Part shown: positions 43,902 through 54,027 of the stretch, in pieces
How the letters are laid out: each line of letters starts with the position of its first letter
How positions within the stretch are numbered: position 1 is the stretch's first letter
Assembly: GCF_001861355.1 (NCBI RefSeq)
Contig: NZ_MASN01000060.1
Location: 372,001 to 436,000, forward strand
Origin: Natrialba sp. SSL1
Lineage (GTDB): Archaea > Halobacteriota > Halobacteria > Halobacteriales > Natrialbaceae
Reading direction: 5' to 3'
Length of the DNA stretch: 64,000 nt
Notes under the pieces: model-generated
Told to the model about the DNA's origin: nothing
Seen by the model: only the letters and a program-made list of their open reading frames with translations
The model's database searches: none
Position numbers and translations under genes: made by a program

Positions 43902-44031
43902 TCGAGTAATCGTGCGAGGTTTGGGTCTGGGCTGGGTTTTCGGTCGCTGTGTCTCTGTCAGGTTCCACCGCGCCTGACAGACCGGCATTCGCTGGCCCAA
44001 TCCCCACGGGACGCTCGGGCGAACGTCCGCT

Positions 44032-44415
44032 ATGACAGTTTCCGAAGGCGAGTTCTACGAATCGGTTACACAGCGCGCCGATCTCACCGACGAGGCCGAC
44101 GCCAGGGACGCAACTCAGGCTGTGCTCTCTGCGCTCGGCGAGCGACTCGACGAACACCGCTCGCACCAGCTCGCGGACGACCTCCCCAAGGAGATCGCCG
44201 ATCACCTCACCGACGGCGCCTCCGGCCGTCGGTTCTCGTCCGAGGAGTTCATCGAGCGAGTTACCGAGCGGACGGACCGAGCCGACATCGGCGAGCCAGA
44301 GTTGCTCTCGGAGGCTGTGATCGGGACGGTACTCGACTCCGTCGACGACGAGACATCGACCGAGCTTCGGGAGCGGTTGGGGGAACTCGAGTACGACGCG
44401 TTCGTTCCGGAGTGA
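44032..44415 (+). CDS. DUF2267 protein (first of a tandem pair)
   Basis: A 127-aa acidic helical protein with the DUF2267 pattern: EFYESVTQRADLTDEADAR, AVLSALGERLDEHRSHQLADDLP, a FSSEEFIERVTERTD centre and a final helix TELRERLGELEY. The family is common in haloarchaea and bacteria and of unknown function. A paralogue follows 154 bp downstream on the same strand. Confidence 0.83.
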   Translation: MTVSEGEFYESVTQRADLTDEADARDATQAVLSALGERLDEHRSHQLADDLPKEIADHLTDGASGRRFSSEEFIERVTERTDRADIGEPELLSEAVIGTVLDSVDDETSTELRERLGELEYDAFVPE

Positions 44416-44569
44416 GCGTGCGAGTTGGTAGGGGTTCGGGTACGGGTACGGGTCGGTGGGACTGGTACGAGTTGCTGCCAACTGGGACGAGTTAGGAGAG
44501 GACACGTACGACTCCATGCCAGCACGTGCCACCCCAACCGTGAGGCCGTCTGCTCCTGTGCTGACGGCT

Positions 44570-44986
44570 ATGGACCAGGAAACGATCACCCAGACCGTGA
44601 GCGACCGCACCGACGTCGACGAAGACAGCGCCGCCGACGCGATCCGAGCCGTGCTGACGACGCTCGGTGAACGACTGAGCGAGGATCAGGCAACCGATCT
44701 GGCGGCACAGCTCCCGGAAGAGTTCGGACAGCACCTCACGGAGGGCGAGTCCGGACAGCGCTTCTCGGAGGAAGAATTCGTCTCCCGCGTCGGGCAGCGC
44801 ATGGAGACGATCGAACTCACGGACGACCGTGCCGTCCCCGCCGTACTGGCGACGGTACTCGAGTCCGTCGACGAGCGCGAACGGGCGGCCGTCGTCGACC
44901 AGTTCGAACACTACGGCTTCGAGGAACTGCTCGCAGAGACGGACATGGATGTCGACGTGACGGATCGGTCGCCGCGAGAACGGTAG
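44570..44986 (+). CDS. DUF2267 protein (second of a tandem pair)
   Basis: A 138-aa protein with the same helical architecture as its upstream neighbour: TITQTVSDRTDVDEDSAADA, AIRAVLTTLGERLSEDQATDLAAQLP, QRFSEEEFVSRVGQRME and a C-terminal helix. Its second half is longer, ending DVTDRSPRER. The ATG at 44570 (MDQETITQ) aligns with the upstream paralogue; an ATG at 44516 is possible. The two probably arose by local duplication. Confidence 0.83.
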   Translation: MDQETITQTVSDRTDVDEDSAADAIRAVLTTLGERLSEDQATDLAAQLPEEFGQHLTEGESGQRFSEEEFVSRVGQRMETIELTDDRAVPAVLATVLESVDERERAAVVDQFEHYGFEELLAETDMDVDVTDRSPRER

Positions 44987-45067
44987 CTGGGCGGAACGGT
45001 CGCTTCCTGTTGTATTCGTGTGACGGCCGTGTTCTCGAATCAGATCAGTGGATCGGCAGGAGCAGCG

Positions 45068-45334
45068 TCAGGCCTGATCGAGCTGTTCGCGGTAGTCTTC
45101 GGCGACTTCGAGTGCGTTGTCGATCCGATCCTTCGTACCGGCGCTCGTCCGCTCGCTGAGCTGTCGGAGCTGATTGAGGTGTTCGTCGAGGATCGCGTGA
45201 TCCGGCTCGTGATCGCCGACGGTGTAATCTTTGAACGCATCGGCGACCTCGCGGATGTCCTCGCGTGCGTCGTCGTCGGCCGTTTTCGCCGCCTGCTCGA
45301 GTTCGTCGCGCGCCTGCTTCAGTTCCTGTGCCAT
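45068..45334 (-). CDS. Small helical (coiled-coil-like) acidic protein
   Basis: An 88-aa protein starting MAQELKQARDELEQAAKTAD. It is almost entirely predicted helix with a heptad-like pattern (EDIREVADAFKDY, DEHLNQLRQLSERTS, NALEVAEDYREQLDQA) and no transmembrane segment. It resembles small haloarchaeal proteins of unknown function. The internal ATG is chosen because the codons before it overlap a neighbouring frame of the PQQ pseudogene. Confidence 0.72.
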   Translation of the reverse strand: MAQELKQARDELEQAAKTADDDAREDIREVADAFKDYTVGDHEPDHAILDEHLNQLRQLSERTSAGTKDRIDNALEVAEDYREQLDQA

Positions 45335-45398
45335 ACGCGGGGCCACAACGACGCGACCCATAACGGTTCGCGTGGCAGGTGAGCGGGAGGGCCGTCGG

Positions 45399-46325
45399 TC
45401 AGCCGTAGGCGACGACCTGTCCGTGCTCCGTTCCGACGACGAGCAGCCCGTCGACCGCCCCCTCCGAACCGACGGCGACCAGCTTGCTCGAGTCGTCAGT
45501 ATCGTTCCAGTCGCCGCGCCCGGCGTGGAACACTGCCCGATCGCTGACGATAACTGGCGGGACGATATGCGTGTCCTGATGCTCGCGCTCCCACTCGAGT
45601 GCACCGCTGTGGCGCGTTGTCGGCTGTGTCGTACGCCTGCAGTCGCTCGGTGTCACCGATTGGATCGTACCTGGACCCCGAGAGGACGGTATCCTCCCAG
45701 ACGACTGGCGGGTGACCGGTACCACTTCCGCGACCGTCCCTCTGGTTCTCAGGCAGGTCCTCGGAGTCAAGACTGAACCAGGAGTCTGCGGGGTCGTACG
45801 CGGCTAACCTCCCACTCCCCCGAAAGAGCCATCCGTCGGCGATGGCACAGCCGCCGTAACCGGACAGCTCCCACAGTTCGTCACCCGACTCGGGGCTGTA
45901 CGCGGTCAGTCCGTAGTGATCGCCGTAGTAGGCGGTGTCGCCGTCGAAAAGCACGGTCGCGCCGAACGTCCGTGCGCTCGATTGGTCGTCGTCGGCCCAC
46001 TGCTGCTCGCCGGTTTCGCGGTCGAGGGCGACGAGGCTGGTGCTCGCTGCCCGCTCGCTACCGGCGATCACGACATCCTTGCCGACGGCCAGCCTGTTGA
46101 CGTCTCGAACCGTCGATTCTGGCTTGAAGCGCCAGCGCTCGTCGGGCTCCTCGGGGACGCCTGCGTCGGTGTTGGCGGCTGCATTCTGTAGATCGTACCG
46201 TGATTGTTTTCAGGTGTTCGCGTCCGTCTCGAGTGCACCGAACGAGTGACCGCTTCCGAGCAGCCGGCAACTGTGGCGAGCCCGGCCGCTGCTCCCGCGC
46301 CGAGGACGGATCGTCTGGAGGGCAT
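45399..46325 (-). pseudogene. Frameshifted PQQ-repeat lipoprotein gene
   Basis: Once an exported beta-propeller lipoprotein, now broken. The start (MPSRRSVLGAGAAAGLATVAGC) gives a Tat signal with a lipobox Cys. The frame is lost near 46241, where the correct frame would read SGALETDANT and then a TGA stop, and resumes as YDLQNAAANTDAGVPEEPDE. It runs through propeller blades (TSLVALDRETGEQQW, DTAYYGDHYGLTAY) and is lost again near 45610, where NAPQ joins SGALEWEREHQD in another frame to the end. Two shifts plus a premature stop suggest decay rather than sequencing error. Confidence 0.82.
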
Positions 46326-46487
46326 GGCTTGCTACGCGGTCCAGATGTGAGTGGCATAGTTCTTCTGGTGTTCTGTCACGTCAACGGAACCGATCCGGTG
46401 GCCTAGAGCGGATCGTGGCAGCCCAGGCCGGGGCCCACGGCCCGCATATGCGAGCGCGTAAAGTAGCTCCAGTCCTTGATCCCGATG

Positions 46488-48548
46488 ATGAGTAATTCTC
46501 GAGGTCCCCTGCAGCCGGACCGACCGGACGCCGACCATCCGTTCGAGGTCGACGCACCCTTCGAGCCCGCCGGCGACCAGCCCGAGGCGATCGAGCAGCT
46601 AGCCGACGGGTTCAACTCGGGCATGGAGAAACAGACGCTCCTCGGCGTCACAGGCTCGGGAAAGACGAATACCGTCTCCTGGACCATCGAGGAGGTCCAG
46701 CAGCCGACGCTCGTGATCGCACACAACAAGACGCTCGCGGCCCAACTCTACGAGGAGTTCCGCAACCTCTTCCCGCAAAACGCCGTTGAGTACTTCGTCT
46801 CCTACTACGACTACTACCAACCCGAGGCCTACGTCGAACAGACGGACACCTACATCGACAAGGACGCCTCGATCAACGACGAAATCGACCGCCTCCGCCA
46901 CAGCGCGACCCGCTCGCTGCTGACGCGAGAGGACGTCATCGTCGTCGCAAGCGTCTCCGCAATCTACGGCCTCGGTGACCCGCGAAACTACATCGACATG
47001 TCGCTGCGACTCGAGGTTGGCGAGGAGATCGGGCGCGACGACCTCCTGAAACAGCTCGTGGACCTGAACTACGAGCGCAACGACGTCGACTTCACGCAGG
47101 GTACGTTCCGCGTCCGGGGCGACACCGTCGAAATCTACCCGATGTACGGCCGCTACGCCGTCCGCGTCGAACTCTGGGGCGACGAAATCGACCGCATGGT
47201 GAAAGTGGACCCACTCGAGGGCACCACCCAGGGCGAACAGCAGGCCGTCCTCGTTCACCCGGCGGAGCACTACTCGATTCCGGAGCCCAAACTCGAGCGC
47301 GCGATGGACGAGATTCGCGACGACCTCGACTCCCGAATCTCGTACTTCGATCGCAAGGGAGACATGATTGCCGGCCAGCGTATCGAGGAGCGCACGACGT
47401 TCGACCTCGAGATGATGCAGGAGACGGGCTACTGTTCGGGGATCGAGAACTACTCGGTCTACCTCTCGGATCGCGAGTCCGGCGAGGCACCGTACACGCT
47501 GCTCGATTACTTCCCGGACGATTTCCTGACGGTGATCGACGAGTCCCATCAGACGATTCCCCAGATTCGCGGGCAGTACGCCGGCGACAAGTCCCGGAAG
47601 GACTCGCTCGTCGAGAACGGGTTCCGGCTCCCGACCGCCTACGACAACCGCCCGCTCACGTTCGAGGAGTTCGAGGAGAAGACCGACCAGACGCTGTACG
47701 TGTCGGCAACGCCGAGCGATTACGAGCGCGAACACTCCGAGCGCATCGCAGAACAGATCGTTCGGCCAACGCACCTCGTCGACCCCGAAATCTCGGTCTC
47801 GCCGGCAAGCGGACAGATCGACGACCTCATGGACCGCATCGACGACCGGATCGACCGCGACGAGCGCACCCTCGTGACGACTCTGACAAAACGGATGGCC
47901 GAGGACCTCACGGAGTACCTCGAGGAGGCCGGTGTCAACGTCGAGTACATGCACGACGAGACGGACACCCTGGAGCGCCACGAGATTATCCGCTCGCTTC
48001 GGTTGGGGGAGATCGACGTGCTCGTCGGGATCAACCTCCTGCGAGAGGGGCTCGACATCCCCGAAGTCTCGCTCGTGGCGATTCTCGACGCCGACCAGGA
48101 GGGCTTCCTCCGCTCCGAAACGACGCTCGTCCAGACGATGGGCCGCGCGGCGCGAAACGTCAACGGCGAAGTCGTCCTCTACGCCGACGACCCCTCGAAC
48201 GCGATGGAGTCCGCAATCGAGGAAACCCAGCGCCGCCGCCGCATCCAGCAGGAGTACAACGAGGAACACGGTCTCGAACCGACCACGATTGATAAGGACG
48301 TCAGCGAGACGAACCTGCCCGGCAGCAAGACCGACACCACGCAGGTCTCCGGCCGGGAACTCGAGGACGAGGACGAAGCCGCCCGCTACATCGACGAACT
48401 CGAGACGCGGATGGACGAAGCCGCGAGCAATCTCGAGTTCGAACTCGCCGCGGATATCCGCGACCGGATTCGGGAGGTCCGCGAGGAGTTCGAACTCGCA
48501 GGCGGTGCCGAAGACGAGGGTGTCGCGCCGCCGGCCGAGGAGTTTTGA
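46488..48548 (+). CDS. uvrB: Excinuclease ABC subunit UvrB
   Basis: Damage-verifying helicase of nucleotide-excision repair; with UvrA it opens the DNA and then recruits UvrC. The 686-aa protein has Walker [11 protein letters not shown], the beta-hairpin region [11 protein letters not shown], helicase motifs [11 protein letters not shown] and [12 protein letters not shown], and the C-terminal UVR motif ([19 protein letters not shown]) that docks UvrC. The start [14 protein letters not shown] was chosen; an ATG 3 nt and a TTG 12 nt upstream are open. Bacterial-type, as in other haloarchaea. uvrC lies 2.2 kb downstream on the other strand; uvrA is not in the window. Confidence 0.97.
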   Translation: MSNSRGPLQPDRPDADHPFEVDAPFEPAGDQPEAIEQLADGFNSGMEKQTLLGVTGSGKTNTVSWTIEEVQQPTLVIAHNKTLAAQLYEEFRNLFPQNAVEYFVSYYDYYQPEAYVEQTDTYIDKDASINDEIDRLRHSATRSLLTREDVIVVASVSAIYGLGDPRNYIDMSLRLEVGEEIGRDDLLKQLVDLNYERNDVDFTQGTFRVRGDTVEIYPMYGRYAVRVELWGDEIDRMVKVDPLEGTTQGEQQAVLVHPAEHYSIPEPKLERAMDEIRDDLDSRISYFDRKGDMIAGQRIEERTTFDLEMMQETGYCSGIENYSVYLSDRESGEAPYTLLDYFPDDFLTVIDESHQTIPQIRGQYAGDKSRKDSLVENGFRLPTAYDNRPLTFEEFEEKTDQTLYVSATPSDYEREHSERIAEQIVRPTHLVDPEISVSPASGQIDDLMDRIDDRIDRDERTLVTTLTKRMAEDLTEYLEEAGVNVEYMHDETDTLERHEIIRSLRLGEIDVLVGINLLREGLDIPEVSLVAILDADQEGFLRSETTLVQTMGRAARNVNGEVVLYADDPSNAMESAIEETQRRRRIQQEYNEEHGLEPTTIDKDVSETNLPGSKTDTTQVSGRELEDEDEAARYIDELETRMDEAASNLEFELAADIRDRIREVREEFELAGGAEDEGVAPPAEEF

Positions 48549-48645
48549 CCTAGATTGCCACTGATTCGTTCTCTACGCTCAAACGGTGCGCGTATTGGAA
48601 TTTCCGAAAAAGTCTGTTTGTTTGTTCGGATTTCTCTCACGCTGT

Positions 48646-48837
48646 TTACTGACTGGGTGGAACATCGGAACTCGGGTCCACTAAAAAAGAGCTGAAAGTG
48701 ATGACCAACCCTCCCAGAAGCATAGCCAGATCTATGGCATTATTACTATTCCCGGAGATTAACTCCGAATGGATCATCAATATTCCTCCAACAAACGAAA
48801 TATGGAACCCTACAAGTGCGATGTGGTTCTTATTCAT
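48646..48837 (-). CDS. 63-aa two-helix membrane protein in an AT-rich islet
   Basis: Starts MNKNHIALVGFHISFVGGIL, one helix, then a second (AIDLAMLLGGLVITFSSFLV) and a short acidic end. Its composition (Asn, Ile and Ser, few Glu) and AT content differ from neighbouring genes. A TATA-like TTACTTATTT (48858-48868) lies about 26 bp upstream, supporting a leaderless gene. No family recognised; probably recently acquired. Confidence 0.55.
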   Translation of the reverse strand: MNKNHIALVGFHISFVGGILMIHSELISGNSNNAIDLAMLLGGLVITFSSFLVDPSSDVPPSQ

Positions 48838-49139
48838 ACTAGGATCATCAACCCCTCAAATAAGTAAGTACTGGGTTTAATTATATTAGAGATCATTACC
48901 ATATGGGAAATGCGTGGTATAATTATAGCTCTTAGATAGCTCCGTGGTATTCATTCACTGACCTTGTAACTGTAGGCCATATTTAAAGTCAACATTCATG
49001 GCGATAACACAGTCGTGTGGTGTGTCAGCTTCTCGCTTGTCCACTACGTTTTCAGAGCGTGCCTCTGCTTGACCAGCACTCTGTCTCTGGAGAGCAACCC
49101 ACGGTAGCGCCCGAGCACAAATCAAACTACAGACCGCTA
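48838..49139. other. AT-rich intergenic region
   Basis: About 300 bp with long A/T runs (48880-48940) contrasting with the GC-rich surroundings. It contains the promoter of the 63-aa gene at one end and the 3' flank of the acetyltransferase gene at the other. No gene, inverted repeats or element ends were recognised. Confidence 0.45.
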
Positions 49140-49628
49140 CTACAACTCGAGTGTGTAGACGACTTCCTCGTACTCCTCGTCGCCCATCTCGACCGTGCCG
49201 CCGCCCGTCTCCTCGAAGCCCAACTCCTCGTAGAAGGTTCGCCCGCCCTCGTTCGAGGCGAGGTCGATTGCCCGCATTCGGTTCATGTTGAAATCCGCGA
49301 GATCGTCGCGTAGGCGCTCGTGGAGCGCGGTCCCGATTCCTTCGCGCTGGTGGTCCGGGTGAACGTACATCCGCAGCACGTTGCCCTCGTCTTCCTGCAC
49401 GACGCCGTGGGTGAAGCCGACGACGCCGTCGTCGGTTTCGGCGACCAGCACTGCGGTGCCGGGTTTCGAGAGCGCGCGCTCGAGTTCGTCGTCGGCGTAC
49501 CAGTCGTCGACCGTTTCGTCGATGATGTCGCTCTCGAGTTCGTTGTAGGTGTCGTGCCAGGTGTCGCGGGCGACTTCGCGGATCGCCTCGCGGTCGTCGG
49601 CGGTTGCTGGCCGAATTGCTCCCTCCAT
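49140..49628 (-). CDS. GNAT-family N-acetyltransferase
   Basis: Acetyl-CoA-dependent acetyltransferase of 162 aa, starting MEGAIRPATADDREAIRE. The acetyl-CoA-binding motif A is RMYVHPDHQREGIGTALHERL (Q/R-x-x-G-x-G/A), followed by motif B with LASNEGGRTFYEELGFEETG. The substrate is unknown; neighbours do not help. A start nine codons upstream is less likely because the family pattern begins here. Confidence 0.9.
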   Translation of the reverse strand: MEGAIRPATADDREAIREVARDTWHDTYNELESDIIDETVDDWYADDELERALSKPGTAVLVAETDDGVVGFTHGVVQEDEGNVLRMYVHPDHQREGIGTALHERLRDDLADFNMNRMRAIDLASNEGGRTFYEELGFEETGGGTVEMGDEEYEEVVYTLEL

Positions 49629-49750
49629 ACTGTGGCCTACGCTATCGAGGAACAAAGAGGGGCGCTCAACGCGGATTGTGTTAGTGCAATCTGCGTTACG
49701 CTCGGTCGGGGACAGCGTCGGTCGGCAGTTGGTTTGGACAGGTGCGAACG

Positions 49751-50047
49751 CTACGCCTGCACGTCGAACCCGCGGTCACGAAGCAGGTCCGGTACTCTGT
49801 CGCGGTGGTCGCCCTGCAGTTCAATTCGTCCGTCGTCGACGGTGCCGCCGGTGCCGAGCGACGATTTGAGATCGGAGGCGATCGACTCGATCTCGGATTT
49901 CGAGAGGTCGAAGCCCTCGACGATCGTCACTGGCTTGCCGTACCGCCGGGATTCCATGCGAATCGACAGCACCTGCTCTGCGGTTTCGAGGTCACTTTGG
50001 CTATCTAGTTCGTCGAGCAGGTCGTCGAGTGGGTCGTCTGCGGGCAC
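49751..50047 (-). CDS. Translation initiation factor 1 (SUI1/eIF1 family)
   Basis: Archaeal aIF1 of about 98 aa, which promotes accurate start-site selection on the 30S subunit. It has the SUI1 fold: VLSIRMESRRYGKPVTIVEGFD, then SDLKSSLGTGGTVDDGRIELQGDH and RVPDLLRDRGF. The start is GTG at 50047 (VPADDPLDDLLDELD), because relatives begin there; another GTG 13 codons upstream is open. Adjacent to a membrane protein gene on the same strand. Confidence 0.92.
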   Translation of the reverse strand: MPADDPLDDLLDELDSQSDLETAEQVLSIRMESRRYGKPVTIVEGFDLSKSEIESIASDLKSSLGTGGTVDDGRIELQGDHRDRVPDLLRDRGFDVQA

Positions 50048-50089
50048 GGTAGCACACAGGTGGCCCAGGGCAATAGCCCTAGGCACCGA

Positions 50090-50623
50090 TCAGATTTCCG
50101 GACCGCCATCCGTCCGCCACCGCCCCACGAGTTCGGTGGTGCCGACCGAGAGGACCGACAGCCAGAGGGCGCAGGCGACGAGGCCGACCGTCGTCGCGAC
50201 CGCGGAGTGGATCGCGAGCGGTGCGAGAACGAGTAGCGGGAGGCCGGGGAGGATCATCACGAACGTCAGCGCGTCGCCGAGAATTGCTGGTCCGATCCCG
50301 GCGAAGACGACCAGCGCCCAGAGCGTACAGAGTCCGACCAGCGCGAGGAAGACGGTAAGTGAGGCTGTGTCGGGCTGAAACACCCGCTGTCGGAACGGCA
50401 ACTCTTCGGCCGCGACGGACTGGTTTCGCCCAACGGCTGCGAGAAGGGCGGCAACAGCGGCCGAACCGACGACCGCGCCAGCCAACCCGAGCAGGATCAG
50501 CCCTGCACTCGGTTCGACCGTTGGCGGAAGCTGGGCGGTTGTCAGGTTCCGATTGACGAACCAGACAGTCGGAAAGAGTGCCATGAAGAAGGGGACCACC
50601 ATGGCGCGAACGAAGTCGTTCAT
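50090..50623 (-). CDS. Multi-helix membrane protein of unknown function
   Basis: A 177-aa protein starting MNDFVRAMVVPFFMAL with about five hydrophobic segments (residues 8-22, 42-66, 95-118, 120-140, 150-168). Polar connectors include NRNLTTAQLPPTVEPSAG. A TATA-like TATTTGTATTG lies about 30 bp upstream, suggesting a leaderless transcript. It lies immediately upstream of the aIF1 gene (43 bp) on the same strand. No family recognised. Confidence 0.72.
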   Translation of the reverse strand: MNDFVRAMVVPFFMALFPTVWFVNRNLTTAQLPPTVEPSAGLILLGLAGAVVGSAAVAALLAAVGRNQSVAAEELPFRQRVFQPDTASLTVFLALVGLCTLWALVVFAGIGPAILGDALTFVMILPGLPLLVLAPLAIHSAVATTVGLVACALWLSVLSVGTTELVGRWRTDGGPEI

Positions 50624-50719
50624 CACCGAACGGTTCAACCCGACAATACAAATACGTTAGCGAACTGTGACAAATCGATCTGCTGTGGTTTTTGTAGGTC
50701 TCCTCACTGCACATCGATG

Positions 50720-52561
50720 CTACAGCCGCTCCTTCACCGTTTGAGCCGTCTTCTTGCCCACGCCAGCAACGCTCTGGAGATCCTCCACGCTCGCCTCGCG
50801 GACGTTCTCCACGCTCCCGAAGCGCCCGAGCAGCCGTTTTCGTGTCTCCGGACCGATACCCGGAACGTCGTCTAACACCGTCTTCACGTCGTCACGCAGC
50901 GTCTGGTGGTACTGGACGGCGAAGCGGTGGGACTCGTCGCGAACACGCTGGAGGAGGTGCAGGTGCGGCGCGTCCGAGGGCCAGGAGAGCTGTCGATCGG
51001 GGGTGATGACCGTCTCTTCGGCCTTCGCGAGCGCGATCGTAGGCACATCCCAGCCGACTGCACTCAGGGCGTCCCGGGCCGCCTCGAGTTGCCCCTCGCC
51101 GCCGTCGATCAGCAGGAGGTCCGGATCCGGCCTGTCGTCGCGGCCTTCGACGGCCCGGCTGGCGCGCCACTCGAGTAGCGCGCGCATGTTGTCGTAGTCG
51201 TCGTTCTGGTCGGTGAGTTTCTTCCGGCGGTAGTCGGCTGTTTCGGCGCTGCCGTCGACGAAGGTGACGTTGCTGCCCACGGCGGCTGTTCCCTGGGCGT
51301 GGCTCACGTCGAAGCCCTCGATTCGCCGGACAGCGTCGAGGTCGAGCGCGTCGGCGAGCATACCGCATTCGTCGCGGCGGCCGACGTTTCGCCGGGCGTT
51401 CTTGAGCGCGAGGTCGACGAGTTTGGCCTCGCGACCGGCACCGGGGACGCGGACGGCGACGCCTTCGGCGTCGAGCCAGGCGCTGACTTCGTCGTCGCCG
51501 TGGCGTTCGGGGAGAAGGAGTGCGTCGGGGAGGTCGCGCTCGGCGTAGTACTGGACGATGAAGGCGGCGAGGACGGCGGGGACGCCGCCCCGGCTGTCCG
51601 CTGTCTCCGTCCCCTGTGCGAGGCCGCCATCGACCGCAGCTGCTGTCGCGTTTGCGTCTGTGCCTGCGTCGCCGTCCGTGTTCGCGTCCGTTTCTGTTCC
51701 TGCACCCGGCGCTTCGAGCGTGTGGCGCTCCCGATCCACGAGCTTTCCACTCTCGGCGCGCAGCCGGGCCACCGTCGCGTCCTCGCCCTCGATGGCGACG
51801 CCGAGCACGTCGACCGCGCGCTCGTCGCCGACCGATTGAACCGCCTCGCCGCCCTCGCCGTGGAAGGCTTCGACCGTCTCGAGTCGGTCCCGGAGATTCG
51901 CCGCGCGTTCGAAGTGCTGTTCCTGGGCGGCGGCTTCCATCTCCCGACGCAGCGGGTCCGTGAGGATCCCTGTTTCGCCCTCGAAGAAGCGCTCGATGGC
52001 GGTCACGTCCTCGGCGTACGCCTCGAGTTCGATCTCTCGCGTGCAGGGGGCAGTACAGAGCCCCATCTCGTAGTCGAGGCAGGGTCGGTCCCGACCGGAG
52101 TACTTGTGGTCCGAACAGCCGCGGACGCCGTAGGTCTCGCGCAGGGCCTTCACGACAGTCTCGACCTGCCGTTTGTTGGTGTAGGGGCCGAAGACGGTCG
52201 CGGACTCGCTCGGATCGCGGGTGATCTCGATCTGCGGGGCGGGGTGATCCGTCAACTGGACCATCGGGTACGATTTGTCGTCCTTGAGCCGGACGTTGTA
52301 CCGCGGCTGGTGGCGCTTGATCAGGTTGGCCTCGAGCAAGAGCGCCTGTGTTTCGGTGTCTGTGACGGCGATCTCGACCGCGTCCGCGCGGTCGATCATC
52401 CGACTGATGCGGGCGCTTCGCGGATCGGCGTAGGAGCCGACGCGACTCCGAAGGTCGACCGCCTTGCCGACGTAGAGGGTCGTGCCGTCGGCCTGGAACT
52501 GGTAGACACCCGGCTCTCGCGGCAGCGATCGGGCACGCTCGCGAACCGCGTCTGCGTTCAT
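50720..52561 (-). CDS. uvrC: Excinuclease ABC subunit UvrC
   Basis: Dual-incision nuclease of nucleotide-excision repair, 613 aa. The N-terminus is a GIY-YIG nuclease ([18 protein letters not shown]), then [25 protein letters not shown] with the conserved Cys cluster. A UVR motif follows ([22 protein letters not shown]), then an acidic Ala/Thr insertion, the RNase-H-like endonuclease ([31 protein letters not shown]) and tandem helix-hairpin-helix repeats ([30 protein letters not shown]) at the end. Complete by family standards and probably functional with the nearby UvrB. Confidence 0.97.
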   Translation of the reverse strand: MNADAVRERARSLPREPGVYQFQADGTTLYVGKAVDLRSRVGSYADPRSARISRMIDRADAVEIAVTDTETQALLLEANLIKRHQPRYNVRLKDDKSYPMVQLTDHPAPQIEITRDPSESATVFGPYTNKRQVETVVKALRETYGVRGCSDHKYSGRDRPCLDYEMGLCTAPCTREIELEAYAEDVTAIERFFEGETGILTDPLRREMEAAAQEQHFERAANLRDRLETVEAFHGEGGEAVQSVGDERAVDVLGVAIEGEDATVARLRAESGKLVDRERHTLEAPGAGTETDANTDGDAGTDANATAAAVDGGLAQGTETADSRGGVPAVLAAFIVQYYAERDLPDALLLPERHGDDEVSAWLDAEGVAVRVPGAGREAKLVDLALKNARRNVGRRDECGMLADALDLDAVRRIEGFDVSHAQGTAAVGSNVTFVDGSAETADYRRKKLTDQNDDYDNMRALLEWRASRAVEGRDDRPDPDLLLIDGGEGQLEAARDALSAVGWDVPTIALAKAEETVITPDRQLSWPSDAPHLHLLQRVRDESHRFAVQYHQTLRDDVKTVLDDVPGIGPETRKRLLGRFGSVENVREASVEDLQSVAGVGKKTAQTVKERL

Positions 52562-52655
52562 CGGGCGCGCTAGGAGGTGGACGGCTTTCAGCCTGACTCA
52601 TCGGATCCGTGATTTCGTGGTCGTCGCCGTCGTTTTCGCTGACCGTCCCCGTGAC

Positions 52656-53528
52656 TCACCACCCGTTCCCCGGACCGAACTCGTCGTTTAGCGAATTTCC
52701 GTCTCTGCCTCTATCGGAAATACCGCCGCTCGTCGCCGCGATCGACTGTCCACCCACCGGTCCCGGCTGAATCGCCTCGCGGAGACTGAGTGCAGTCGCC
52801 CTCCCGTCGTCCGTTCGACCGAGCGGCAGTTCGATGTCTGCCTCGCCCGCGACTTCGATCCGCAACCGCTCACCGCGGGAGCGGACGTACAGTGTCGCGA
52901 ATACGGCTGTCAGTCCGAGCGAGAGCAGCCCACCCACGAGCACCGCCAGATCGAGTGCCTGAAACACCAACCCGAACGTCTCGAAGAGTCCGTCGACGGC
53001 GGCCGTCGTCGCAATATCCGTTCCGGGATCTGCTCCGGCTGCTGTTTCCGCACCCGTACCGCCTGTTTCCGATGCAGCACCTGGACTGGTTTCGTCTCCG
53101 CTCGTCTCGCCGCTCTCGAGTGCCACCGCTGGAACCATGGCCGCGAACGAGGTCGCCAGCGAAATCGTCAGGAGTGTGAGCCCGAGCGCACCAGTGAGCA
53201 ACGCCCGGTAGAGGTGTGTCGGTGCCCCACCCGTGCTAACGTCGACGCGCTGGACGTTCGGCCGGTCTGCGTACCGATAGGGACGGTTCCCGGTGCCGGC
53301 GGTTCCTCGACCGCTGCTACCATCGTGATCGACCGCCAGCACGCGGTGGCTGGTGACGACGACCGTCGCCGACTCGAGTGCGACGCGTCGCTGCTCGGTC
53401 TCGCCGTCGTAGCGAAGGCGGTCGAGAGGGTCGAGCTGGTCGGTTTGGGGGTCGCCATCGCGGATGCCATCCCGACCGCCCCATCCGTCTCGACTGCTGG
53501 TGTCGTCTCCGTTCCTGCGCGTGGCCAT
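52656..53528 (-). CDS. Membrane protein with bPH-like domain
   Basis: A 290-aa protein. A charged, glycine-rich N-terminus (about 1-40) precedes a beta-rich stretch resembling the PH-like bPH domain (ESATVVVTSHRVLAVDHDG, RPNVQRVDVSTGG). A transmembrane helix (about 108-130), a Ser/Gly/Thr-rich loop, a second pair of helices (about 185-215) and a short beta segment follow. The arrangement recalls haloarchaeal PH-domain membrane proteins of unknown role. It is divergent from the next gene. Confidence 0.75.
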   Translation of the reverse strand: MATRRNGDDTSSRDGWGGRDGIRDGDPQTDQLDPLDRLRYDGETEQRRVALESATVVVTSHRVLAVDHDGSSGRGTAGTGNRPYRYADRPNVQRVDVSTGGAPTHLYRALLTGALGLTLLTISLATSFAAMVPAVALESGETSGDETSPGAASETGGTGAETAAGADPGTDIATTAAVDGLFETFGLVFQALDLAVLVGGLLSLGLTAVFATLYVRSRGERLRIEVAGEADIELPLGRTDDGRATALSLREAIQPGPVGGQSIAATSGGISDRGRDGNSLNDEFGPGNGW

Positions 53529-53665
53529 CGGTTCGTCTCGTCAGTGAGTCCATTAACTGGCCCCAAGTACGCTGTGGCGTTCTGCTGTACGTGCGAACGC
53601 TCGATTCTGCGACCGGCTACGACGGACGCGATACTTTCTCGGTGCTCCGCCGGAAACAGTCGGTT

Positions 53666-53935
53666 ATGACTGAGGCGACGGTTCAGTGCTGGCTGGTCGA
53701 ACGCGAGTTCGGGACGCGAAACATCGTGACGCTCGTGTACGCGACGCCCGATGGCTCACGATATCAGCAGCGCGAACGTTCCTCGACCGCACTGCAAACA
53801 GGATCAGCGGTGACTGCCGCAACGGCTGTCCCCGAGTCGGATCTCGAACCCGTCGAGGACGAACAGACTCGCGAGCGCTATGCGACGGAGGTCGAGCGCG
53901 TAACCGACCAGTACGAACCCGACGACCCGATCTGA
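53666..53935 (+). CDS. Uncharacterised haloarchaeal protein
   Basis: An 89-aa soluble protein starting MTEATVQCWLVEREFGTRNI. It has a beta-rich first half (VQCWLVEREFGTRNIVTLVYATPDGSRY) and a helical second half with an acidic end. No family recognised. It lies 92 bp upstream of the ABC transporter operon in the same direction, but I see no promoter unique to it. Confidence 0.7.
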   Translation: MTEATVQCWLVEREFGTRNIVTLVYATPDGSRYQQRERSSTALQTGSAVTAATAVPESDLEPVEDEQTRERYATEVERVTDQYEPDDPI

Positions 53936-54027
53936 CCGACTGCTGCGGTTTCTTCCTCGAAAATAGGTGGGTGTATTATCTCCCACAAGTGGCAACTCTT
54001 ATCGGTGAACGGGGAGATGACACAGCC

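Noticed and set aside
46599-48269. 556-codon open frame on the minus strand
   Set aside because: It is the antisense shadow of uvrB, which has helicase motifs in the plus frame.
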